Source of the DNA: Alnus glutinosa
Taxonomy: Eukaryota > Streptophyta > Magnoliopsida > Fagales > Betulaceae
NCBI RefSeq assembly: GCF_958979055.1
Contig: NC_084888.1
Span: 6,495,501-6,559,500, forward strand
DNA: 64,000 nt
Reading direction: 5' to 3'
Shown in pieces: positions 46,890 through 58,800 of this stretch. Each line of letters begins with the position of its first letter. The stretch's first letter is position 1. The position numbers were made by a program, and so were the translations under genes. The notes under the pieces are model-generated. The model saw only the letters and a list, made by a program, of their open reading frames with translations, did not search any database and was not told the origin of the DNA.

Positions 46890-49842
46890 CTAAGTCCTAT
46901 CTGTATTCGGTTCCCTAGAAGCTGGGCTATCAGGAGCCTCAATTTCAGCGGCCTTAGTCGAAGCACCCAAGTCTGCCGGCTCAGTCACCTCATCAGCTGT
47001 TCCGACGTCTTCACCAACCCAGTCCGGGACATCAGGAATCAAGTCTCGGCCAATTTCCCGTAACTCCAAGATAGCCTGCTCAGGGACATCCATAAAGTCG
47101 GTATAATTCAGCCCGGCAAAATTCGGGGAAGGCGTCGGAGGGTTAAGCACGAATTCTTTAAGGGAATCGAAACCCCAGCTAAACCCATTGACCCAGGTTC
47201 GATCTCGAACTCGGGTGAAAGCAAGGATCTGACTATGAAACCGATCGGCCTTTGCTTTATAATGAGCAGCCTTCGACTTGTAGTGCTTGGACTTCTTCCG
47301 CAGCTCGCTGGACTTCAGTTTAGCCTTTTGCAAGTCGGCCTGAGCAGCCTGCAAGCCCGATTCGGCCTCCTTCAATTTTTCTTCAAGCGCCTCCAACTTT
47401 TCCCCCGCAGTGCTCCTAGCCTCTTCAGCTTCCCGCCGAGCATCTTCGGCGATTCTTCTCTGCGCCTTCGCCGCACTCAGATCCGCTCGCAACGCAGTAT
47501 TGCTACACGATGTGGCCGAGTATCTTGTCTCGACAGCATCCGTATGAGCCTTAAGCGCAAACAGTTCGCGAGTCCGCGCATCGAGCTGGGCGGATAGACC
47601 ATGATTGGCTACCTCGGCCACATTTCGCCTGAGCTCGGCGTCAGCAATCAGCGCGTCATAACTAGCAAGCTCCGATTCCCGCTCAGCAAGAAGCTTACTC
47701 AACCGAGCCACTTCGGATTCCAAGGATAACTTCCGGGCTAATTCAAGCTCAAGCTCAGAAATCCGTTGTCGAAGTCCGGCCATAACCGGGACCTGATTTC
47801 GGTGGAAATCCCTATGCTGGTCATAAAGAGCAAGGGTATCCACCAATTGCTGCCGAGCAAAGAAGAAACTTAGAAAACAGAATATCAAAAGCCAAACACA
47901 AAAAGAAAAGGGAAAAGCAATTTACCATGGTTTGCAGACGGACTAACGAAGCAATCATGTCTTCGGTCGGTATGCAACCAACGGTACTTAACCCCAAATA
48001 GTCGGCTGGAGTCAAAGCCCGAACCGCGTCCATAATTGGCCCAGCTAAACGCTCTTCCAAAGAAGCCTCGTCAAATTCATACTCCTGGGCCGGCCTAAAA
48101 AACCCAACAGAATCACGAGTGGGTTCCCTCACTGGCCCGTCTTCTCCAAGTCGAGGCTCGACGAAAGGCGTGCTAGAACTCGGCCCTGCCCCGTCCGCGA
48201 CGGGCTGAACTATAGGTCCAACACTTGGCCCTATGGCTGTGTTCTCGGCCTCTATTTGCGCAGAGCCCGTGTCTTCACCAACCTCAACGCCCATTCTTGG
48301 TGGCGATATTTGACAAGGCTCGGTATCGGTTTCCACTCGTGCATTCAACAACTCGGGTAAAGCCGAATCTGTTTCAGAAAGGGCGGTCTGGAACACCTCT
48401 TCCCTAACCACAGGCGGAAGGATCGCGTCTTGGCTTACGGGTTCCGTGCTGACCACGTCCTCGTTATGAAGGGCCGGTACTTCCCCTCTTGTTGAATGTT
48501 AAGGCTCAGCCTCCTCCTCGGTACTTCGGGGTGGGCACTCAGAGGCATTCAGGGCGGCCACTGGATCCGAGTTGGGAATGGCCTCATCACGAAGTACTAA
48601 CACTTCGCCTAGGGATGGGCACTGAGGCGCTCCCTCCTTCTCGGTACTCCGATGTGTGCCCTCAGAAGCAACTATTGCTGAAGGATCGACGCGAAGGGAA
48701 ATACCCTTAACCGCCGAACCAATCGACTTGAGGTATGACCGGGCCTCCTCGATCCTCGGTCTTTTCCTAACAGATTCCCTTTCTGCCTCTTCATCTGGTT
48801 GAGGCCTTTCTTGCAAAGCCTTTGATTTTTCAGCCGGCTTCTCAACGACCTTCTTCTCGGCCATTTTCTTCTTTTCTGCGGCCTTTTTGGCTTTAGCTTC
48901 CTGTTCAGCCCCTATCCGTTGGGCATCGGCGAGAAGCTTCTTTACAGTTTTTGGAACCTCTTTTGGCTCCTTTGACTTCTTCGGTCCGTCAGAGACCTTC
49001 TCTTTACCCTTGAGAGTGGTAGGCATAGGATCTTCTCTCGGTTTCTGGGCCTTACCTTTCCTCTCCTTCAGAAAAGGAAGGTCGGAAATCGGGATTTCGT
49101 ACCCGAGCATGTTCCGCATATTTTCATTCGTGACAAGGTGGTCGAAATCCAACACCACCTTAGCATCCTCGGCTGATGTAGCCTTCACAAAGGCAAGTAT
49201 GGTGTCGACATTGTCGATTTGCTCATCATTTAGATCAGGGGCTTCCGACGCCCCGACTCTCATGCGACCCCAATCTCGGGGAACCCTCTGATCCTCTGAC
49301 AATAATAACTGTTCCGGCTTTTCCCACTGGCCAGAAACTCGAAATGTTTGCTCCTTCCACTCTCTATTGTTTGAATATCTCCAGGCTAGATGGATGATAG
49401 ACGGCTTCTTGTGAACGGTAAATTCTACCGTACCGTCTCGGCGGAAACCAGCTCGGTAGATTGTGAAAAACTCGTCTATGGTCATCCTCTTCTGGAGCTT
49501 AGTCATCCAGAGAACAAAAGAGCCGAACAGGTACCTCCATCCGTTCGGCTTTACTTGGGAGGGAGCCACCCCAAGCCGTACTAATAATTCCCGAGCTATA
49601 TCGGGAAGAGGAAACCGACATCCGGCCATCAGCATTCGCTCTGTAATGGTTACATCGCCGCCGACGATGGACAGTTGATCGGAATGCTGGAAATGAAGAC
49701 TTACGGAAGACGGAATACTATAACTCCGGCGGAGGCGTCTCTCCTCAGAGGCCAGAATCAAAGACCTGTATCTGTTCTCATGAGGAACGAGAGTAGGGTC
49801 GCCCCCGACTTGAGCACTGTCAGACTCAGAATCAGAACCCAT
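46890..49842 (-). CDS. Antisense extra gene of the Tat-like element (gypsy-type putative transposase domain plus coiled coil), one internal stop
   Basis: Exon 1 is 49842-47926 and exon 2 is 47849-46890, separated by a 76-bp GT-AG intron in phase 0. Together they give 958 codons. The only defect is one in-frame TAA at 48499-48501 (codon 448); the frame continues directly on both sides. The N-terminal region (about 40-250), with GGDVTITERMLMAGCRFPLP and FFTIYRAGF, resembles the so-called putative gypsy-type transposase domain found in antisense ORFs of Tat elements. Next comes a Lys/Glu-rich region (about 260-380), then a long Ala/Glu/Arg/Leu coiled coil in exon 2 ([20 protein letters not shown] and following). 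Its function is unknown; no catalytic motif is visible. It is convergent with pol and separated from it by the minisatellite. Confidence 0.75.
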
Positions 49843-49860
49843 GGCGTGACTAAGGGTTCG

Positions 49861-49970
49861 AAGGAAGTCGGTAAAATATTCGAGGAAAGTCGGTAAAATG
49901 TTTGAAGGAAGTCGGTGAAATGTTTGAAGGAAGTCGGTAAAACGTTTGAAGCAACTCGGAAAGCCGCTTG
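49861..49970. repeat. 22-bp tandem repeat before the antisense gene
   Basis: Five units of 22 bp, consensus AAGGAAGTCGGTAAAATGTT plus TG, lie directly upstream of the antisense start codon, in its presumed 5' leader. The last unit is diverged. Confidence 0.85.
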
Positions 49971-50076
49971 AAGATAATCGGGGAATAGAAAATTTCGCCG
50001 GAAAGAAGAATTCTCGCCGGAAAACTCAGAGACGTTTTACGGAATAGTAAATGGTCAAATGGGAGAATGAGGGGTG

Positions 50077-50088
50077 TATATATATATA
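50077..50088 (-). promoter_or_regulatory. TATA-like box for the antisense gene
   Basis: TATATATATATA on the minus strand about 235 bp before the antisense ATG at 49842. With initiation about 30 bp downstream, the leader would include the 22-bp repeats. This is an inference from position and motif only. Confidence 0.35.
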
Positions 50089-50487
50089 CTCCTCCTGAGA
50101 GTAGCTGAAAAGACGCTAATTAAATGCGCCGGGATAAAAGATTTTATTACCGTCGGGTCTACAGCTGGCCTCGGAAGACAAGCCAACGCGCATCTGGCGC
50201 GTGAATCAGTTGTCACGGCGAAAAAACCAGCAAGTGTCGACACGCGCAGCATAGCAACCCAAATCAACCTAATCATAACCCTGCGATTCAAGGATATGAA
50301 CCGACTTGACAGCAGGTTTCGAATCTCATGATGACCAAGTCCATTATTTGGGATGGCTCGGATTTCGAAAAAAAAAAAAAAAAATTCTTTTAAATGTCCC
50401 GATATTCTAACGGCTTCCAGCTTACTTCAAATTTTGAACTAGGCAAAAATGTACAGAAAAATTCCTTTTACCGAAACTACGTCGTGC

Positions 50488-50613
50488 AAAAGGAATTGGG
50501 GGGTAACTGTTGGGAAATAATCCCGATCTTGCCCAATGGGCCAGATTCACGGCCCATCAGAATCATACTCGGCTAATTAGCCCATTGGGCAAGATCGGGA
50601 TTATTTCCCAACA
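50488..50613. repeat. Polypurine tract and LTR start with a perfect 34-bp inverted repeat
   Basis: The polypurine tract AAAAGGAATTGGGGGG (50488-50503) is followed four bases later by TGTTGGGAAATAATCCCGAT, the expected start of a 3' LTR. The first 34 bp (50508-50541) recur as an exact reverse complement at 50580-50613, and the sequence then leaves the element. The 38-bp centre contains ATACTCGGCTAATTAGCC, which is also present in the minus-oriented LTR at about 44665-44682. Confidence 0.85.
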
Positions 50614-51234
50614 ATGTGTTCTTTAAACATATGAGAAACACACATTATTTTATAAATCATATTAAAAAGGCATATAAGAAGTACATATTATTTAAGTAAC
50701 ATGTGTTTATCACATGTTAAGAGACACATGTCAATCTTATATGTAGATTGTAAAAAATTTTCAACAAACCGGGTTATAAGAAATTTCTGTCTTATATATA
50801 TATATGTCGGGGTGGGCACAAGTCAGGGGTTGGGTTTCAACCTTTCCTTGAACCCGCCCCGTGATGGGCAAGTTCCAGAAAATGGTTCCGAGCCCATTTA
50901 AAAATATAAATAAATAAATTCTTTTTCGTCTAGGTATCGAGTTCTCGGGGTGGCCCGGAAATTGGCTATTTCCGTACGGGTTAGGGCATTGCGGGTATCT
51001 ACTTAGAAACCAATCCAAATCCCAGAAAATCAAGAGACAAACTAAGAAAAATATAAAATCTTGAACATCCCATTTAAATCGAAGAACAAATTACTATACT
51101 TTTTTTTTTTTTTTTCTACGTACCTTTTAATGGATTTTAAAACCAAAGAACAAAATACCAAGCATATTACAAACTTACAAGAAATATCGAATACTAGTTA
51201 TTGTAGAATATAAACTTGAGTCGGCTGTACTAGT

Positions 51235-51270
<36 letters not shown>

Positions 51271-51772
51271 ATTGTTATGAAGAACCCATTTCAACCGTAT
51301 AAGGAGTTTCTAAAACCGGAAGGCAGAGGGTTAGAATTGGAAAAGACCGTATGAAGACAAGTTGGAAGGTTGGAATTAGAAAGTCAAGCTCCTTCTACGA
51401 GTGGGGGTGCGCCGTTTGGAGTCTTGGAGAAGGATTTTCAAATTCTATAGAATGTGAGATGTAATATATTGCCACTCTAAGGTGTAATTTTTGACCGTCT
51501 CTGCTCACATGACGATTTTTATTTTGACTTTTTTTTAGAAAAAAAAAACCCTAAAACTAATTAGGAGACTATCTTGTTACATAGACAATATAATCAAGAG
51601 TTGTGTTTTGAGAGACAAAATATCATATCTCCAAGAATGCATAAGATCAAGGTTTGAGAAAAATAAGTAGAAACGCTAGCCTCGGGGCGGGGTGGGTTTA
51701 CGGGTAGGGGTGGGCATAACCCGCCTGAACCCGCATACCGGCCCCGCCCCGCACCACACCAATATATATATA

Positions 51773-51954
51773 GAGGAATGCTACATATCATCCCCTTGTC
51801 CTCTTTTTGTCCTCCCAAAATTGATGTGGCTCTTAAAATCACCATTGAATTTATGATAGATCATTGTTGGATTTTGATCCAATGGTGATTTTAAGAGCCA
51901 CATCAATTTTGGGATGACAAAAGGAGGACAAGGGGATGATATGTAGCATTCCTC
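51773..51954. mobile_element. Near-perfect palindromic MITE (182 bp)
   Basis: The element starts GAGGAATGCTACATATCATC and ends GATGATATGTAGCATTCCTC. The arms match over almost their whole length of about 77 bp, including GATGTGGCTCTTAAAATCAC and its complement, around a small loop containing TTGTTGGATTTTGAT. It sits within TA-repeat DNA, so the target duplication (perhaps TA) cannot be defined. Confidence 0.85.
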
Positions 51955-52700
51955 ATATATATATATATATATTAAAGAACCCAGTCTTTTTTAAAAAAAA
52001 TTAGAAACAAAATTAAATATTCACGTTAATTTTGGAAGAAAATAGGAAAAAGTCCACATAATCTTTTTCAAACTACCACCTAATTGACAATATCCTTCAA
52101 AATTATTAAAAATTTGTCAATGTACCCTAAAGCCAAGAAAAAGATAAAAATGACCTTAGATTTTTGTTCAATAAAACAAAAATACCCCTATGAATTTTAA
52201 AAAAGAAAAAAAATATATAATTTTTATTTTGAAAAAAAAAAGAAAAATATTATTTGAAAAAAAAATATAAAAAAAGGAAAAACTTTTTTTATTTTAATTT
52301 TAATTTTTTAAATTTTGCCACCTTTGGTTGTTTATATATATGTTTTTAGTTTTAGTTTCTTTTATTTTTTATTTTTTTGAATTTTTAGTATTTTTGAATT
52401 TTATTAATGATATTTTTGTCATTTAGTAGAACATTGACAATTTTTGATAGTTTGGGAAAAACATCATTTATATTGAAAGTTTTTGAAATATTATTAATTG
52501 GTGATAGTTTGAGGAGAGTATGTGAACTTTATCCAAGATAATATCATAGTTATATATTTGAATTGTTATTATTAATTTTTTTTTTTATTTTTTTTTTATT
52601 TTTGTCAATAACACAATTTTCATCGATCAAAACGTACAGTCATACATTTAGACTCCGTTTCCTGACAAAAGTCCCAGGGCATTGTATATACCAAAGTTAA

Positions 52701-52887
52701 TCAAAGAATTTTGCTCAATATGAATGGTATAAGCTATTTTTCGAATTGATTTTGGAACTGAAATGAGATCAATTGCATAATACTAGATCCTTGTCCTTCA
52801 CTAGGATTTAATGAAGGACTAGGATTTCAGTTCCAAAATCAATTCGAAAAATAGCTTATACCATTCATATTGAGCAAAGTTCTTTGA
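52701..52887. mobile_element. Hairpin MITE with 64-bp arms
   Basis: The left arm 52701-52764 and right arm 52824-52887 are reverse complements with, by eye, one mismatch. The 59-nt loop contains a smaller stem, GTCCTTCA/TGAAGGAC. Low arm divergence implies a young element or selection on the fold. Confidence 0.85.
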
Positions 52888-53073
52888 TTCCCAGTCCTTC
52901 ACTATATTCTTCTATTCCATGTGCTCCTTTAATTATGTATGATAAAACTTTTTTTTTTTTTAAAATTTTTTTTTTTCTTCTTTTCAATTGCCAAAAGCTT
53001 TAAGACAAAGGAGTCTCCATTGATCATAAAGAAAATCTTGATATCTATTTAAGTGTTTTGTTTTTCAACCTAT

Positions 53074-53614
53074 ACTCCGTTTGTTTTGACGAAAAATGTT
53101 TTTCGTCGTAAAATATTTTTAACAAAATTATTTTTCAGGAAAAAAATAAATTTTTTGAAAATATTTTTCGACGTTTGGCTTGTACAAAAAAATACCAATA
53201 GCGTAAAACGGAATCAGGTGACGTCCGGTCGCTGTCTCCTGATTTCGGCAAACCAAATTCCGACCATTTTCACTGGAACTTAGTGGAAATTTCTGAATTC
53301 CGACCAGCGCCACTGGATTCCGGCAATCGGATACAAAAATTCGGGGATTTTTCGGCGATAGAGTTGGGCTACCAACAAACTCTAATGCTCAGCGATGACG
53401 GATTCCATAAACGTGTGTGAAAAAATGAAAAGTTTAAATCCATAAAACAATTTACGGTTTTCAAAATCGTAAATGAAAACCGTAAATCGTTTTATAAATA
53501 TTAAAGATGCTGTAACGGTCAATCTAAAAATGATTTATGTTGACCATTATTTTTTGCCCTCACAAAGCACCGAAAATTATTGAAAACATTTTACACCGAA
53601 ACAAACAAAATAGA
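53074..53614. mobile_element. MITE with CTCYRTTTGTTT-type inverted ends
   Basis: The left end CTCCGTTTGTTTTGACGAAA, followed by AATGTTTTTCG, is mirrored at the right by GAAAACATTTTACACCGAAA and CAAACAAAATAGAG. The internal sequence has a repeated GAATTCCGACCA/TTCCGACCATTTTCACTGG motif and no ORF of note. Confidence 0.65.
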
Positions 53615-54808
53615 GCATTAGTGAATACATAAATAACCAAAATTAAAAGAAACTATGTAGCGCCACAATTTAGGTTGTTATAAAAACTCTTAATAGTTAA
53701 TATCTTATGCTTATTTGTATTATGCGACAACTTAAAAGGTCAATTCTACGTTGGACGAGTAGATTATAAAAGTGTTTATTAGTGTATAGTCTCACATTGA
53801 TTTTTTATTATGTGAAATTAGACTTTATAAATAGTTATAAATAATTTCAATTGTAATTTGACTAATCATTTTAAAATAATAGTATAATGTGTGCTAACAT
53901 TTTTCATGAGTGAGCAAGACCACTGAAATTTAAAACCTACCTTAAGTAATACAATACGAAAAATATATCATATTAGAGATCTTTCTCCACACTCTAGCAA
54001 AAGTATAAAACTTTTGAATTTTAATATTCAGATCAAATTGTTGTTTTAATATTTCTAGTTTTTTAATGAGACATAGTACAAACGTTAGTTTCTTAAGGGT
54101 GTTGACATAAATTTCAGTCAATTTTTAGACAGATGTATTATATCTTTTTTAGCCATAAACAAAATATTATTAATAATACAAAATAAAGCAAATGAAGCTA
54201 AAAATAAAATTATTTTAACCACAAACGATATACTACCTATAATACAAAATCAAACATAAAAATAAAAAATAAAATTGTTAAACAGAGTCGGACAAAAAAG
54301 TATTTAACCTTAAAATTGTTACTCATATGCTAAGTACAGAATCTACAGATAACGCTTGAGACTTATTTCAAGAAAATTCCTCCACCCGTGAAGGAGAGCT
54401 TTGTCCATATATATATATATATATATATGATTTTTTATTTTTTAAGTGATATATATATATATATATATATATTTTAACAGTTTTTAAGTGATATATATGA
54501 ACTCTATATATGATTATTTGATTACTGTTACTTTGCGCTTGTCACGTGCTCTCTGCAAGCACTGAGCTACGTTCATTTCCGCAGCTTACTAACAAAATTT
54601 GACCCGCAACTTAATAACGTTTGCGCTTATTAGAACAAAATAAATAAAAAGCGTATGCATTTGACGATCAAAAGTCTTCATATTTAATGACTCAGGCTAT
54701 CTCACATCATCTCATCTCAAGCCCCAATCGCTCAGATCTACCCACGTGTCCTCATCTATTCAAAGTTAAGCGCCCGCATAGCGCTATTACACTCTCCCCA
54801 TTACCAAA

Positions 54809-55840
54809 ATGTTCGCGACTCTGACTCACGCGCCACCCTCCTTGATAAACTCACTCCACCTCTCTCGCACATATTCTTTGTCCGCTCGCAGTGTTTTGCT
54901 GGTTGCAGCCACCAGATTTCTCTGCTTCCAGTACCGCCGAATTAGAGCCCGTACGGTCACCTCCATGGCCGGAGATAACTCGAACGACGGCGAATCCTCG
55001 CTTGACCACGTCGCTGGAAGCTGGTACTCAGTGCCGGAGCTCCGGCTCCGAGACCATCGCTTCATTGTGCCCCTCGACTACGCTCTCGATCGTCGCGCTT
55101 CCCCTAAGATCTCCATTTTCGCTCGCGAAGTAGTCGCAGGTATGTACGCCAACCAAATCGTTGAAGCGAAGCTTTATTCGTATTACTATCTGTTAATTAC
55201 TATTTGATAAGTGTGCTAGAACGTAATTATTAGACTGAGATCTATTCTATCTTTGAGCTTTTATATTTGGTTGCTGATAAAGGAAAGTAAAAGAGAACGA
55301 AGGTTCGATTTCTGTAGTTGTTTTGAATTCAAATAAGGAATGGTTAAGAAAAATCCAACGAATTGCGGTGATTATATTAGGATTTAGTTGAGTGAAATTT
55401 TGTTTATGGAACATGCTATGATTTATAGTTCTTTGTGTTTTTTTTCGGTTACATTTTGTTTCAGCAATCAAATGTGCATGATTTTTGGTCGTAAATGAAC
55501 CAAAATTGTCAAATTGCGTGGACCCCACTTAAAGGAAAGTCAAATTCTCTTGATTTTTAAATTCAGACTTCTTCTAAAACTGCTTTTGTCAATGTTTGAT
55601 ATGCCTAGGTGCAAAGCTATTAGCTTTGGTTTGTGAAGTAACTGAACTGCTTGCTTTATCTCTATAACTGTCTTAGACCAAAAACTTCCAAAGCATATTG
55701 ACTCCATAACTTTCCATCAAATTAGTGAACTTTTTGTGCTATTAGCAGGTTATTTTCTGTTGAATGTGTGGAATTATAGATATTATTAAGGAAATTAGTG
55801 GGGCAAGTTCAACAGTGTTGCTCTCATTTTGCTCCATTTT

Positions 55841-55884
<44 letters not shown>

Positions 55885-58800
55885 AATCTAATTTTTACAA
55901 GGTGTATATCTGGGAAGCAACATTTATATGAGTCGGCAGGCAGTTAATGCATTTTATCACTGGACAGGCAGTTAAATTCATTTTATCGCTGGTATTCATA
56001 CGAAGATGTGATATACTGGTCTTAGTTATTTTGCAAACTGAACTAAGAAAGCTACACTGTTGCATACTGGCAACTGCAGCAGGAATGCATACCTGTGAAA
56101 TTCGAGATGAATGGATATCTTTTGCATAAGCGTGCAAGCAGTAACTGCCTATGGATTACATATATGTGAAGCTGCCATTTTATGAACTTCACTGACTATT
56201 TTCTCTGTTTTACTTATCTAATCCGTTTCTTCTTGAATGGTGGATATAGATGTGTCATTGTCAAGGAAACTGTTTTTGTAGATTATAATTCCATAAAATG
56301 CTTATATGGATGATTATTTGGTTTCTACATGAACAGTATTTTTAAATTATTTTAATAATTTAATCACTAATGTATGTATATTGTCTGTTGCTAATTTAGA
56401 ATCTTTATTCCAGCTGGGAAAGAAGATCAACCACTGCCATACTTATTATTCCTACAAGGTGGACCTGGATTTGAGTGCCCTCGACCAACCGAAGCTAGTG
56501 GATGGATACAAAAAGCTTGTGAAGAATTTCGTCTAATATTGATGGATCAAGCACGGTTTTCTGGATGCTTTTTTGTATTTCATAACAATGTATAGTATGG
56601 TTTTCTCCTGCTGAGTGCTGATGATATTTTTTTGCAGCGAGGAACAGGCTTATCGACTCCTTTGACAGCATCATCTATGTTACAATTTAAGTCCGCAGAG
56701 GATTTGGCTGACTACTTAAAACATTTTCGAGCTGACAATATAGTAAATGATGCTGAGTTTATTCGAGTACGTCTGGTTCCTGATGCTGGACCTTGGACAG
56801 TTTTGGGTCAGGTATAAAGATTACTATTGCCTTCTGGTGTTTGTGAATGTGTGTGATCTTTCAGGATACGACCATGGTTCTGTCCCTCTGCAGGGGCTTC
56901 AATCTGCTTGCTAGTGTTAGACTGAGAAAGGAGAAAAATATACTAGCAAGTAGCAAGAATGTTTTATTATGTGTATACATATCTATACTATACATATATG
57001 TATTTGTATAAATGCAAAGATCTATGTACATGTGTAAGTATATGCGCGTTTATACATATGTGTATGTGTATTAGGATTTCTCCTTTTAAGCTAATATATT
57101 CCTATTGCCCTCATTCCTAGCTTTTTGTCATTGTCACAATTTTGCTTGTAGTTCATTGAAGCCAATCTGACTTATTAATTAGATGACAGCTCATTCTTTT
57201 TCTTGTGCAGAGTTATGGTGGTTTTTGTGCAGTTACCTATTTGAGTTTTGCACCACAAGGACTAAAACGAGTCCTTCTAACTGGAGGAATCCCTCCAATT
57301 GGAAATGGATGCACAGCAGATACCGTGTATAGGGCATGCTTTGAACAGGTTATGCATCAGAATGAGAAGTACTACAAGAGGTATCCTCAGGATATTGAAA
57401 TTGTTCGCGAAGTTGTTAACTATTTAGCAGAGTCTGAAGGAGGCGGGGTAAGGATCTGCCATATATGATTTTTTTTATTTTTCCTAATGCGGAAAGCTCA
57501 TGCTAAATCTTTTGAATGTCCCCCCTCCGTTCTCCCACTTCCTTGGTTTTTTTTTTTTTTTTTTTTTTTCGTCTTCTCTTCTTGTATAGGTGCTTCTTCC
57601 ATCTGGGGGTATCTTAACCCCAAGGGGACTGCAAATTCTTGGTCTCTATTGTTTAGGATCTTCTGCTGGTTTTGAGCGGTTGCACTATATGTAAGGCACC
57701 ATGAATACCGACACAGATATTATGAATTTACAATTTTACAATATTTTCAACTCAACTCTATTTTTACTATGACACATAGGCTTGAGGGGGTCTGGGATCC
57801 TGTAATAGTTCCGGGAGCACCAAAGCAAATGAATTACTACTTTTTGAATGCTGTAAGAGAATTACTGCTTTCTTATTGATCTGGAATCCTAGGCTTTTAC
57901 TCTCATTCTTAGAATCAACCTTAAGTCATTCTGTTTATGCAGTTTGAGAAGTGCTTAGCTTTTGATACAAATCCACTATATGCGCTTCTGCATGAGTCTA
58001 TCTACTGTCAGGTAAAACCTATTTATTATCTTTAATTCTCCAAATCAAATTATGTTTTACAAAAAAAAATTATTGACAATGTCTAATTCCTCTCCGCTCT
58101 ACTCTTTATAAGGGTGCTTCATCAAGGTGGTCTGCTCAAAAAATAAGGAGTGAATACGAGGAGAAATTTGATGCAATCAAGGCTTCAAAAGGTTGCCCTG
58201 TACTTTTCACGGGAGAGGTACACACCACAATAACGTTTTACTTTAGAACTGACAAGCAACCATAAATTTCCCTGCAGTTATTGGAGTCGGTTGTACAGAA
58301 AAAATGTGTTTGGTAAATGTTAGATGTTGTATGGATGGTGATACAGGTCAGATTACGAGTAGACTAGTCATAGTAAAACAACCCTATCTTGTGATTCAAA
58401 TATCGATTGAAGACAATATTGGTGGCGCTGAAAACCTTATTCAAATGGCTACAAATTTATATTTTATGAAGATTTTCAAATTTCGATGTTTACTAGGTCA
58501 AAATTGCCTGTCAATAGAGACAAGAAAGTCTGTTTCAGTAAATTCGGTAGATGCTTTGGTTGAATCTCGATCAACTGAGATGATCAGGTCCCTTTAGTAT
58601 TAATTCCCGAGAGCCTCAGTCGAAGTTCGAATGAGCGAGGATGTTTCTCTAGGTTTTTTGTCGTGCGATGTCAAAGTTCATTAGACCGAGGTTAAGGTTT
58701 GATTGATCGAAATTGTGGCAGGTTATTTGTCCTCTTCTTTTTTTCTTTATTTTTTTTAGTAAGTTTTTCTATAAGAAACTTTCTTGGAGTGATTTTTCTT

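Larger units (their letters stand above)
44122..50613. mobile_element. Rearranged Tat-like Ty3/gypsy retrotransposon
   Basis: The outer ends are TGTTAG (44122) and CCAACA (50613), flanked by ATGTG at 44117-44121 and 50614-50618, a likely 5-bp target duplication. Inside, in order: an LTR segment in minus orientation (44122 to about 44700), the integrase end of pol on +, a minisatellite, an antisense gene, a second small tandem repeat, a polypurine tract (50488-50503), and an LTR start that is mirrored 38 bp later. Gag, protease, reverse transcriptase and RNase H are missing. The combination of integrase without chromodomain, tandem repeats after pol and an antisense extra ORF is known from the Tat lineage. 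The opposed LTR orientations show the copy was rearranged. Confidence 0.8.
50619..54808. other. Intergenic region between the retroelement and the hydrolase gene
   Basis: AT-rich DNA with a (GA)n run at about 51239-51267, (TA)n runs near 51955-51971 and 54411-54470, and three MITE or hairpin elements (listed). GC-rich scraps with GGGGTGGGCA motifs occur near 50808 and 51708 and may be hAT-derived. The hydrolase promoter should lie in the last 300 bp; a CCACGTG G-box-like motif is at about 54741. No gene is seen. Confidence 0.65.

Noticed and set aside
46890..49842. Ordinary host gene encoding a coiled-coil nuclear protein
   Set aside because: It lies between pol and the polypurine tract of one retroelement and its N-terminal domain belongs to known antisense ORFs of that lineage.
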